The notes beneath the pieces are model-generated. The model was not told where the DNA came from. It did not search any database and saw only the letters and a list, made by a program, of their open reading frames with translations. DNA of 6,014 bases, from positions 1-6,014 of the forward strand of contig SLGR01000164.1 in assembly GCA_007136585.1 (NCBI GenBank), in the 5' to 3' direction. Position numbers and translations under genes: made by a program. Below are positions 1-6,014 of this stretch, in pieces (the first letter of the stretch is position 1; every line of letters starts with the position of its first letter). The stretch comes from Candidatus Sumerlaeota bacterium (GTDB lineage: Bacteria > CG03 > SLGR01).

Positions 1-1457
1 ATGATTGCGCCGATTCTGACGAGTTAAAGTACGCGAGCACCGTCCCTCTTGACGAGGTAGGGGACCCGGAAGAGGATGAGGTTGAGTTTGAGGGCGACCT
101 GGATGTTCTGGGATACACCTTCCAGTCCGGGGCCCGCGCTGCAGCGGCAGATTCGCAGAATAATATAATTGTCACCGGAAACTGCTGGGAAGAAGACGCT
201 ATCCTTACCGTAAAATACGATACGAACCTTAATGTGATATCCTCAACCACATATTCCGGGGAAGAGGGTGATGTTTCGGCCCATTCGGTGGCGGTGGACA
301 GCCAGGACAGGATAATAATAGCCGGCGCAAAATATATTGACGGAGACGACCATTTCTACATAAGGATATACGATTCTGAGTTTAACGTGGAGGCTTATCA
401 CTGGCACGCTGTTGACCGGGCGATGTATAGGACATATGTCGCAGTTGACAGCGAGGATAATATCATAATAACCGGGCGAGATGACGATGATTTTCTTACT
501 ATAAAGTATGACAGCAACCTTGAACAGATCGGTATTCCGGAGAGATATGAAGGTGTAGGGAGAGTTGACCAGCCTGCCGGGGTAGCGGTGGATTCAGATG
601 ATAATATCATTGTCTCGGGGTACAGCAGCGACCAGGATAACAATGCGGATTTCTTTACGATAAAATACTCTCCGTCGCTTACACAGATAACAAACAGGTC
701 CAATAACCTTGAGGAGGATAATTACGGGCGCGGAGTTGCCGTTACCCCGGATGACGAGATAGTCGTTACGGGGAGTATGGGAAATTCCATATTGACCCAG
801 AAGTACAACTCCGGTCTGACAGCGGTGCTGGGAGAGGATACATACGAGGATGAGGACGGAGCCTCTCCCCACGCGATAGCAGTTGATTCAGAAGGTAATA
901 TCGCGGTAACTGGAGACCATTATACTCCGACCCTTTGGTACAAGGGGTACCTGATGCTCTACAGCCCCGATTTTGAAATACTCGGATCCGTCACTTACTG
1001 GATGATCGGTGTTTACAGTAACTCTTCGTACGGTGTTGCCTTTGACCGTGATAACAACATAATAGCAATAGGGAGAGTTGCCGGCGATCGCGAGGTTGTC
1101 ATAAAGTTTGACGGGGTGGCGGCTCCTCAGCCAGGACCTGATCCCGATCCCGCCCCGGTTGAGGAAGAGGGTGAGGCGGAGGTCGTCGGAGGCTCAGGAG
1201 GGTCAGTAAACCCCAACGAGGGGGAGACGGCAAGGATACAGTTTAAGTCAAACCAGCCCGGGAGCGTAACGGTAAGGGTCTACAGCCGCCGCGGGCAGCT
1301 TGTCTGGGAAGATTCAAAGGAGACCGACGGCAGCGATGACGAGATAGAGTGGGCCGCGAGGAACGCCCAGGATAATGTGGTTTCCTCGGGTATATACATA
1401 ATACATATAAGTGGCCCTGGGATAGATGTCACCCGGCAGGTTCCGATAGTAAAATGA
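1..1457 (+). CDS. Secreted double beta-propeller protein with C-terminal sorting-type domain, 5'-partial (upstream paralog)
   Basis: The frame is open from base 3 to the TGA at 1455-1457, so the gene begins upstream of the window. The GTG at 234 falls inside a blade and is not the start. The first residues (DCADSDELKYA) match the end of the first propeller of the next gene (CGDSGALKHA), so a signal peptide and most of a first propeller should lie upstream. An acidic linker follows, then seven blades at 126-1118 with the core AVDSxDNIIVTG...TIKYDxxL, as in SBBP/delta-60-like repeats. A Pro/Asp linker (1119-1157), a Glu/Gly-rich stretch and a C-terminal Ig-like domain (about 1224-1454) complete the protein. 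No catalytic residues are recognisable; a surface binding, adhesion or structural role is inference. The last four bases form an ATGA overlap with the next gene. Coding status is very sure, the architecture fairly sure, the function unknown. Confidence 0.93.
   Translation, partial: DCADSDELKYASTVPLDEVGDPEEDEVEFEGDLDVLGYTFQSGARAAAADSQNNIIVTGNCWEEDAILTVKYDTNLNVISSTTYSGEEGDVSAHSVAVDSQDRIIIAGAKYIDGDDHFYIRIYDSEFNVEAYHWHAVDRAMYRTYVAVDSEDNIIITGRDDDDFLTIKYDSNLEQIGIPERYEGVGRVDQPAGVAVDSDDNIIVSGYSSDQDNNADFFTIKYSPSLTQITNRSNNLEEDNYGRGVAVTPDDEIVVTGSMGNSILTQKYNSGLTAVLGEDTYEDEDGASPHAIAVDSEGNIAVTGDHYTPTLWYKGYLMLYSPDFEILGSVTYWMIGVYSNSSYGVAFDRDNNIIAIGRVAGDREVVIKFDGVAAPQPGPDPDPAPVEEEGEAEVVGGSGGSVNPNEGETARIQFKSNQPGSVTVRVYSRRGQLVWEDSKETDGSDDEIEWAARNAQDNVVSSGIYIIHISGPGIDVTRQVPIVK
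126..1118 (+). repeat. Seven tandem propeller-blade repeats (DSxDNIIVTG type), first paralog
   Basis: Seven in-frame units of roughly 42-51 residues, each with a conserved core: ADSQNNIIVTG, VDSQDRIIIAG, VDSEDNIIITG, VDSDDNIIVSG, VTPDDEIVVTG, VDSEGNIAVTG and FDRDNNIIAIG. Each core is followed by a hydrophobic strand ending in KYD-like residues. The number and length suit a seven-bladed beta-propeller; the fold is inferred from the pattern. Confidence 0.85.
1155..1457 (+). repeat. 303-bp direct repeat, copy 1 (3' end of first paralog)
   Basis: This copy encodes the Glu/Gly linker and Ig-like C-terminal domain, including the stop codon. By eye it aligns without gaps to 3653-3955, with 14 base differences. 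Thirteen are synonymous; the other changes Arg (AGG) to Lys (AAG) at 'ETARIQF'. The final AAATGA also contains the start codon of the next gene. Confidence 0.97.
1454..1457 (+). other. ATGA stop/start overlap between the two paralogs
   Basis: The TGA of the first paralog (1455-1457) overlaps the ATG of the second (1454-1456). Only a weak purine stretch (GGCAGG, about 1435-1440) lies upstream, so translation by termination-reinitiation from the first gene is likely. The start lies inside the repeated cassette, so its initiation context is itself coding sequence for the sorting-type domain. Confidence 0.85.
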
Positions 1458-3955
1458 GGTTTAAGGCAGCTATAGTATTGGCGGCGGGGGTTTTACTTGC
1501 TCCGGATCCGGCTGGAGCCCTTCCTTTAGAGTGGAATATTGCGGAGATAGATACCCATACGTATGTTGATGACTGGGCTGACCGGTCCGAGATGGATATC
1601 GGCCCCGGCGACCTTCCGCATATAATATACGGAAACTACAGCGCGGGGATGCTCAGATACGCCGCCTATGACGGCGCGGGGTGGGATATTCACACGGTTA
1701 CAGATACTTTTTACTCTCCCGGTCTCTCACTTGCTCTTGATGGTGCCGGAGATACGCATCTGGCGGCAAACCTTACGGGCGAAGAGCTTTATTACGGGGT
1801 TTCCGGCACACCGTCCGGGTGGGAGTTCTCGGATCTTGCAGAAGGGGATTACCCCTCTATAACTCTGGACTCGCAGATGAGGCCCCATATAGCTTATTTC
1901 CAAACCGCCCGAGAACAGCTGGAGTACGCCGTTTATGATAACGGGTGGGAGTTTGATACAATTAAAGAAGATGTTATTATAAGGAGCCTGGCCCTTGTCC
2001 TTGATCAGCAAGATACCCCGCATCTGGCCTATTACAGAAGCAACAACGATGACCTTACAAAGGGACAGCTGGTTTATTCCTTCCCTGATAACGGCCAGTG
2101 GCAGGAGGAGGAGATAGACGTTTTAAGCGACGGTTTTTATTTTAACGGAGTTGACATAGCTGTAGGTGCCGATGGTAACGTTCATATAGTTTACCTGCAT
2201 TCGGGCAAGCTGAAGTACGCGGATATAGACCGGGGGTCGCAGGAGGTTATAGCGGACGACACCCAAATAGGGTCCTTTTCCGCTGCGGCCGGTGCGGAAA
2301 ATCTGGTGCGTGTTGCCTATACCTTCGCGCCCGACGGGTTTAACGGAAAAAAGGAGCTCTGGTATATGTCGGGCTCTTACGGAGACTGGAAGGATCCCGA
2401 ACGGGTAGAGTCAGAGTATGCCAGGCAGCCTTCGATCTCGGTAGATTCCGAGGGTATACCGCATATATCATACAGGTGCGGAGACTCCGGTGCGCTGAAG
2501 CACGCCGGCGGTTCTCCTCCTGAGGAGGAAGAGGATCCGCAGGATTATAACCTTGTCACTGAAGGAACCCTTGAGGATCTTGCGTGGGAAGTAAGCCAGA
2601 TTGAAAAAAATAACTCCGGATTATCCGTGGCTGTGAATTCTTCTGATGAGGTCATATTTCTTGATTCAAAGTGTGTTGACGGAGAGTTTAAACTTGTAAA
2701 ATATGACAGCAGCCTGGTGGTTATTTCCTCGGCTTCTTATAGCCAGGCGGGGTTTATCCGGGCCAGGGCCGTTACGGCAGACAGCCAGGATAATATAATC
2801 GTAGCCGGAGGGATAAGCCCCACAGCCGGGGACGATAGTAATTTCTTTATAATGAAATTTGGCCCGGATCTGACCCTTACCGGAAGTAAAGAGATTGATA
2901 CGCCTTTGTTTCACGCCGGAACCTCTCCGATGGACGGGGCATACGGCGCGGCAGTTGACAGCGGGGATAATATAATAGTAACCGGCATCCAGGATGAGAG
3001 TATCCGCACCTACAAATTCAACCCGAATCTGGATCTGCTGGATGATGCCGTCTATAACTCTGACACGATCAATTTAGGTAGGGGTGTGGCCGTTGACGGG
3101 GATGATAATATTTTTGTTGCCGGGACCGCGGGGGGCGACAGTTTTCTTACCATTAAATACAACCCGGATCTTATACGTCAGAATGTTACTGAGATAGATG
3201 CCGCTAACCAGACTCATCACTCAGGCGGAGCCATGGCGGTAGCAGTCAGCGGTGACGGAGATGTGGCGGTTACAGGAATAAGTGATGATGAGTGGCTGAT
3301 TGTAAAATATGATTCCGGGCTCACCGAGCAGGGAAGGGTTAGGAAAGAGAATTACGACCTCTCCGAAGGAAGGGGAGCCGCTTTTGATACGGCGGGCAAT
3401 CTCATAGTTTCCGGGTATATAGAGACCGGAGATATGTACGTTACTCAGTGGGGAAAGACCGTGCTTTATGATACTCAGTTTGCGGTCATATCCTCGGCTA
3501 CGTTCAGGGGTGATGGGTATTCCAATAAAGCAAACGCCATTGCCGTTTCCGGGGATAACAGTATATATGTCGCCGGGATGATTTTTGATGACTGGGAAGA
3601 CTCGGTTATCATAAAGTACAGTGGAGTCTCTCCCCCGGACCCCTCTCCCTCACCGGTTGAGGAAGAGGGTGAGGCGGAGGTCGTAGGAGGATCAGGGGGA
3701 TCAGTAAACCCCAACGAGGGGGAGACGGCAAAGATACAGTTTAAGTCAAATCAGCCCGGGAGCGTAACGGTAAGGGTCTACAGCCGCCGCGGGCAGCTTG
3801 TCTGGGAAGATTCAAAGGAGACCGACGGCAGTGATGACGAGATAGAGTGGGCTGCGAGGAACGCCCAGGATAACGTGGTTTCCTCGGGTATATACATAAT
3901 ACATATAAGTGGCCCGGGTATAGACGTTACCCGGCAGGTTCCGATAGTAAAGTGA
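1454..3955 (+). CDS. Secreted double seven-bladed beta-propeller protein with C-terminal FlgD-Ig/Por-secretion-tail-like domain
   Basis: This 833-residue protein starts at an ATG overlapping the previous stop. The start is supported by a signal peptide directly after it (MRFK, hydrophobic core 5-16, likely cleavage after AGA at 20-22). Residues about 24-352 contain seven repeats with the core LALDxxGxPHIAYY...LxYAxxxxxxW. An acidic linker (about 353-387) follows. Residues 388-725 hold seven repeats of a different type, AVDxxDNIIVTG...TIKYxPDL. A Pro-rich then Glu/Gly-rich linker (726-756) leads to an Ig-like domain (757-833) with the pattern NPN...IQF...VTVRVYSRRGQLV...SSGIYIIHI...VPIVK. That pattern fits FlgD-Ig and type IX sorting domains. 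Seven repeats suggest two closed seven-bladed propellers (inference). No enzyme active site is seen. The ligand is unknown; adhesion, glycan binding or surface-layer roles are possible. The downstream PorV-like gene suggests outer-membrane export. Confidence 0.95.
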   Translation: MRFKAAIVLAAGVLLAPDPAGALPLEWNIAEIDTHTYVDDWADRSEMDIGPGDLPHIIYGNYSAGMLRYAAYDGAGWDIHTVTDTFYSPGLSLALDGAGDTHLAANLTGEELYYGVSGTPSGWEFSDLAEGDYPSITLDSQMRPHIAYFQTAREQLEYAVYDNGWEFDTIKEDVIIRSLALVLDQQDTPHLAYYRSNNDDLTKGQLVYSFPDNGQWQEEEIDVLSDGFYFNGVDIAVGADGNVHIVYLHSGKLKYADIDRGSQEVIADDTQIGSFSAAAGAENLVRVAYTFAPDGFNGKKELWYMSGSYGDWKDPERVESEYARQPSISVDSEGIPHISYRCGDSGALKHAGGSPPEEEEDPQDYNLVTEGTLEDLAWEVSQIEKNNSGLSVAVNSSDEVIFLDSKCVDGEFKLVKYDSSLVVISSASYSQAGFIRARAVTADSQDNIIVAGGISPTAGDDSNFFIMKFGPDLTLTGSKEIDTPLFHAGTSPMDGAYGAAVDSGDNIIVTGIQDESIRTYKFNPNLDLLDDAVYNSDTINLGRGVAVDGDDNIFVAGTAGGDSFLTIKYNPDLIRQNVTEIDAANQTHHSGGAMAVAVSGDGDVAVTGISDDEWLIVKYDSGLTEQGRVRKENYDLSEGRGAAFDTAGNLIVSGYIETGDMYVTQWGKTVLYDTQFAVISSATFRGDGYSNKANAIAVSGDNSIYVAGMIFDDWEDSVIIKYSGVSPPDPSPSPVEEEGEAEVVGGSGGSVNPNEGETAKIQFKSNQPGSVTVRVYSRRGQLVWEDSKETDGSDDEIEWAARNAQDNVVSSGIYIIHISGPGIDVTRQVPIVK
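1523..2509 (+). repeat. Seven tandem propeller-blade repeats (PHIAY type), N-terminal domain of second paralog
   Basis: Seven units carry cores LPHIIYG, DTHLAAN, RPHIAYF, TPHLAYY, NVHIVYL, LVRVAYT and IPHISYR, most followed by LxYA-like strands and a Trp. They are a different repeat family from the second propeller of the same protein. The first residues after the signal peptide (LEWNIAEID) could supply the strand closing the last blade, as in velcro-closed propellers; that closure is inference. Confidence 0.8.
2615..3628 (+). repeat. Seven tandem propeller-blade repeats (DSxDNIIVTG type), second paralog
   Basis: Seven units with cores VNSSDEVIFLD, ADSQDNIIVAG, VDSGDNIIVTG, VDGDDNIFVAG, VSGDGDVAVTG, FDTAGNLIVSG and VSGDNSIYVAG, most followed by a K(Y/F)-containing strand. 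The count equals that of the first paralog, and the last unit likewise ends K(Y/F)xGV before the linker. The units correspond in order but differ clearly in sequence. Confidence 0.85.
3653..3955 (+). repeat. 303-bp direct repeat, copy 2 (3' end of second paralog)
   Basis: Second copy of the C-terminal cassette, exactly 2498 bases downstream of the first. It ends AAGTGA instead of AAATGA, so the overlapping ATG of copy 1 is absent here. Immediately 5' of the repeat the Pro-rich linkers of the two genes differ, so the near-identity has a sharp left border. Confidence 0.97.
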
Positions 3956-3973
3956 TTTTTTAAAAGGTATAGC

Positions 3974-3980
3974 AAGGGAG
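3974..3980 (+). promoter_or_regulatory. Strong Shine-Dalgarno site of the PorV-like gene
   Basis: AAGGGAG followed by six A residues before the ATG at 3987. It is the clearest ribosome binding site in the window and decides the start of the PorV-like protein in favour of the first ATG. Confidence 0.8.
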
Positions 3981-3986
3981 AAAAAA

Positions 3987-4904
3987 ATGATTAAGGTTAT
4001 GAGAAAATTTGCGGTATCGGTTATGATCTTTTCGGCGGTTTCCGCCTGCGCCTACGCGGGGGGCGCCGGATCTACGGCGGTCCTTACCCTGCTTGAGCCG
4101 GTCTCCGGGGCGGACGCGGCAATGGGTGAGGCGGGTGTGGCCCTGAGCGGTTCGCCTTCTATGCTCAGGTATAACCCGGCGGGGATAATATCCTCCGGTC
4201 CCGGGAGGGCCGGGTTCCTCTACAGGAGGGGTCTGGCGGATGACAGCTACTTTGCCCTTACCGCTTCCCTCGGCGGAGGGGATATAACATACGCGGCCTC
4301 CGTGCAGTACTATACCACGGGGGAGATAACTCTCTTTAACCTTGCCGGACAGGAGGTAACCGAAGTGGGTCAGAGGGATACAGTTTTCAACTTAGGGGCC
4401 GCTACTGAGATAGGCGGTATACCCGCGGGCGTTAACCTGAAATACATAACCTCGGAGATATTCGGCGAGGACGGTTCGGCTTTCGCGGCCGACCTGGGTA
4501 TGCAGTATAAAGAGTTTGAGGGGATGACCCTGGGCCTTGCGGTAAGGAACCTCGGGACCGGGATAGAGTACGTCAGCGATGAGGAGGACCTTCCCCTTAA
4601 CGTGGCGGCGGGGGCTTCCTACTCCGGCGATCATTACGGTGGCGATCTTCTGCTTTCGATGGAGGTTCCCTACTTTGTAAACGAGAAGGAAACGCTTATT
4701 CTGGCGGGAGCCGAGTTTATTTATAACGGGATGCTTGCCTTAAGGGGCGGGTACAGGGTTAACCTTGACGATACATCCGGCGAGGATGTGCCCGTGACGC
4801 TGGGGGTTGGTATAATATGGAACAACTACCTTATTGATTACGGGGTTGGCCTTGCAAGCGACCTCAGCTCCCCTCATAACATATCCGTAACCCTGCTCTA
4901 CTGA
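3987..4904 (+). CDS. PorV/PorQ-family (UPF0164-like) outer-membrane beta-barrel protein
   Basis: This 305-residue protein has a strong ribosome binding site (AAGGGAG, 3974-3980) six bases before its ATG; the in-frame ATG at 3999 lacks comparable spacing. A signal peptide ends near AYA-G (residues 22-25). The mature N-terminus carries the family hallmark: GADAAMGEAGVALSGSPSML followed by RYNPAGI (about residues 42-67). The rest is Gly-rich alternating beta sequence with motifs such as GVNLKYI and LGLAVRNLGTGIEY, and it ends in LLY. A terminal aromatic residue is typical of outer-membrane barrels. In the known family, PorV of type IX secretion binds C-terminal sorting domains and passes cargo to the attachment complex, and PorQ is related. 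Lying 31 bases behind two genes that end in sorting-like domains fits a cargo-shuttle role, but that role is inference; other family members have no known function. VSAC at 18-21 also resembles a lipobox. Confidence 0.88.
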   Translation: MIKVMRKFAVSVMIFSAVSACAYAGGAGSTAVLTLLEPVSGADAAMGEAGVALSGSPSMLRYNPAGIISSGPGRAGFLYRRGLADDSYFALTASLGGGDITYAASVQYYTTGEITLFNLAGQEVTEVGQRDTVFNLGAATEIGGIPAGVNLKYITSEIFGEDGSAFAADLGMQYKEFEGMTLGLAVRNLGTGIEYVSDEEDLPLNVAAGASYSGDHYGGDLLLSMEVPYFVNEKETLILAGAEFIYNGMLALRGGYRVNLDDTSGEDVPVTLGVGIIWNNYLIDYGVGLASDLSSPHNISVTLLY

Positions 4905-4920
4905 AACAGGTAAAAAAACC

Positions 4921-5598
4921 GTGAATTCTCCTGCGGCTGTAGTAAAGATAGGCGGCAGCGTTATAAGAAGCCCCGAAGCCCTTAAAGGGGTTCTTGCCCG
5001 GATAATAAGTTTATCCCGGAAGGGATACGGGGTTACAGTCATACCAGGTGGAGGGGAAGCGGCGGAGCTTGTAAGGAAGAAACAGGAAACCTTATCTCTT
5101 TCCGATACCGCGGCTCACTGGATGGCCGTAAGGGCTATGGATATAAACGGGGTTCTCATATCCGATCTTAACAGCGGTTTTACAATAGCTGAGGATATCT
5201 CTTCCTGCAGAGCCGCGCTTGAGGAAAAGAAGGTCCCTGTTTTCCTCTCATCTTCCTTCCTCAGGCAGGAGGGAAAACTTCCCGAATCCTGGGATGTGAC
5301 CTCCGACTCAATATCACTTTTTATAGCCTCTAAGCTGGGCGTTTCAAGGCTTGTACTTGTAAAGGATGTGGAAGGTGTATACCCAGGTGACGGCGCCCCG
5401 GAAATTATTGAAACCCTCACCCCGGAAGACCTTCGGGAGATCCGGAGGAAAACTTCCAGTGGATGCGTGGACCGGTATTTCCCTTCACTGGCCTCAGAGA
5501 CCGGAATAAGTACCTGTATCGTGTCGGGGTATCATCCGGGCCGGGTTGAAGATGCCGTTACGGGTAGGGATTTCGAGGGGACCCTGGTAAGGACTTAA
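4921..5598 (+). CDS. Amino-acid-kinase-fold small-molecule kinase, MfnE-like
   Basis: This 225-residue protein starts at a GTG 16 bases after the previous stop, with a weak CAGG (4907-4910) ahead. The start places the glycine-rich strand VVKIGGS at residues 7-13, as expected for the fold. Further motifs are IPGGG (41-45), SDTAAHWMAVRAMD (61-74), WDVTSDS (124-130), LVLVKDVEGVYP (144-155), GCVDRYFP (181-188) and a final GTLV (220-223). The AHWMA and WDVTSDS signatures recall MfnE, [5-(aminomethyl)furan-3-yl]methyl phosphate kinase of methanofuran synthesis in methanogens and C1-metabolising bacteria. The length also fits. The fold is shared with uridylate, acetylglutamate, glutamate and isopentenyl phosphate kinases. 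An isopentenyl-phosphate-like substrate should be kept open because a UbiA-like gene follows. Fold assignment is confident and ATP-dependent phosphoryl transfer likely; the substrate is inference. The protein lacks a signal peptide and should be cytoplasmic. Confidence 0.88.
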   Translation: MNSPAAVVKIGGSVIRSPEALKGVLARIISLSRKGYGVTVIPGGGEAAELVRKKQETLSLSDTAAHWMAVRAMDINGVLISDLNSGFTIAEDISSCRAALEEKKVPVFLSSSFLRQEGKLPESWDVTSDSISLFIASKLGVSRLVLVKDVEGVYPGDGAPEIIETLTPEDLREIRRKTSSGCVDRYFPSLASETGISTCIVSGYHPGRVEDAVTGRDFEGTLVRT

Positions 5599-5607
5599 GT
5601 AAAACAG

Positions 5608-6014
5608 TTGAACTATTACCGGTTTTACAGGCTTGATTTCTGTTTAAGGAACCTCGGACTCGGTCTTATGGCCCTGCTTACCCTGGAAGCCTTGCCGGGA
5701 ATTTACCCCGCATCCCTTGCGATTTTTCAGATACTTTTGATCCAGATGCAGTCTTTCTCCGCCAATAACTACTTTGACAGTCTTATCTGGGGAGAGGAAA
5801 ACTATATCAGTGAACTTGTAAGAGAAGGAGTAGGCGGTAAACGGATCGTCTTTCTGCTTTTTTTGCCGGTAATTCTTCTTATTATGACACTGCCGTTTTC
5901 TGATAAGTCTTTTCTGCTTCTTATCCTGTATATGTTACTTTTCTCGCTTTACCAGCTTCCTGGTGTGAGAAAGGTATTTAAGGAACATTACCTGCCCTCA
6001 ATAATAATCAACTC
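5608..6014 (+). CDS. UbiA-like integral-membrane prenyltransferase homolog, 3'-partial
   Basis: The frame opens directly after the kinase stop and runs off the window, giving 135 codons. I chose the TTG at 5608 because the residues after it (NYYRFYRLDF) look like the polar start of a UbiA-type protein. The next candidate is ATG at 5668, inside the first hydrophobic helix. AAGGA at 5589-5593 is a possible but distant ribosome binding site. Hydrophobic segments lie near residues 16-29, 35-50, 80-97 and 101-115. SANNYFDSLIWGEEN (51-65) sits where UbiA enzymes carry the first Asp-rich motif NDxxDxxxD, but the third acidic position is Trp61. YQLPGVRKV (115-123) resembles the YSxPPxRLK motif that follows. 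The family moves a prenyl group onto an acceptor in quinone, lipid or sugar-lipid synthesis. The second Asp-rich motif lies outside the window, so activity cannot be judged. Coding is likely; the family call is moderate. Confidence 0.7.
   Translation, partial: MNYYRFYRLDFCLRNLGLGLMALLTLEALPGIYPASLAIFQILLIQMQSFSANNYFDSLIWGEENYISELVREGVGGKRIVFLLFLPVILLIMTLPFSDKSFLLLILYMLLFSLYQLPGVRKVFKEHYLPSIIIN

Noticed and set aside
1-27. ATG at the very first base as a gene start
   Set aside because: That frame stops after eight codons; the real coding frame starts at base 3 and continues the paralog alignment.
234-236. GTG as the start of the first gene
   Set aside because: The frame is open upstream to the window edge, and the upstream residues match the paralog's propeller and linker; 234 lies inside the first blade of the second propeller.
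398-703. Open frames on the - strand opposite the propeller and kinase genes (e.g. 398-703, 594-872, 1727-2023, 5115-5420)
   Set aside because: They are antisense to well-supported genes, have low-complexity or Ser-rich translations without family features, and lack ribosome binding sites of note.
1614-1634. Near-palindrome (TTCCG...CGGAA around an AT-rich centre)
   Set aside because: It lies inside the second paralog and is explained by codons of the PHIIYG blade core, with no regulatory context.
3952-3963. GTG overlapping the stop of the second paralog as the start of another coupled gene
   Set aside because: It reads only GTG-ATT-TTT before TAA.
3956-3986. T-run and A-run flanking the gap between the second paralog and the PorV-like gene as a terminator
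   Set aside because: The only possible stem pairs T with A, with no GC-rich hairpin, and the A-run directly follows a strong ribosome binding site. It reads as a translation leader.

Overview
The window carries five co-directional genes on the + strand, packed end to end with almost no non-coding DNA: the gaps are an overlap, 31, 16 and 9 bases. No gene is visible on the - strand, and I see no RNA gene, CRISPR array, insertion sequence, clear promoter or terminator. The DNA is roughly half GC and uses ATA for isoleucine and AGG for arginine very often. Signal peptides, a predicted outer-membrane beta-barrel and a sorting-type C-terminal domain point to a diderm bacterium, probably from an uncultured or sparsely sampled lineage such as Elusimicrobiota, Omnitrophota or an FCB-type group. 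That placement is inference; the window has no marker gene.

Positions 1-3955 hold two tandem paralogs of a large secreted protein. The second is complete (833 residues): a signal peptide, a seven-repeat domain with 'PHIAY'-type blades, an acidic linker, a second seven-repeat domain with 'AVDSxDNIIVTG...TIKYDxxL' blades, a Pro/Glu/Gly linker, and a C-terminal Ig-like domain of the FlgD-Ig/Por-secretion-tail type. The first is cut by the window edge and keeps the end of the first propeller, the whole second propeller and the C-terminal domain. The last 303 bases of the two genes are about 95% identical with one amino-acid change, while their propellers have diverged strongly.

Positions 3987-4904 encode an outer-membrane beta-barrel protein of the PorV/PorQ (UPF0164) type. 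In type IX secretion PorV is the shuttle that receives proteins carrying a C-terminal sorting domain, so this block reads as two surface cargo proteins followed by their likely outer-membrane partner. The translocon genes themselves are not in the window.

Positions 4921-6014 look metabolic: a small amino-acid-kinase-fold enzyme that most resembles MfnE (a kinase of methanofuran-type cofactor synthesis), followed by the first 135 codons of a membrane protein resembling UbiA-family prenyltransferases, with a degenerate first metal-binding motif. The spacing suggests co-transcription with the surface-protein genes, but nothing in the sequence shows a functional link between the two halves.
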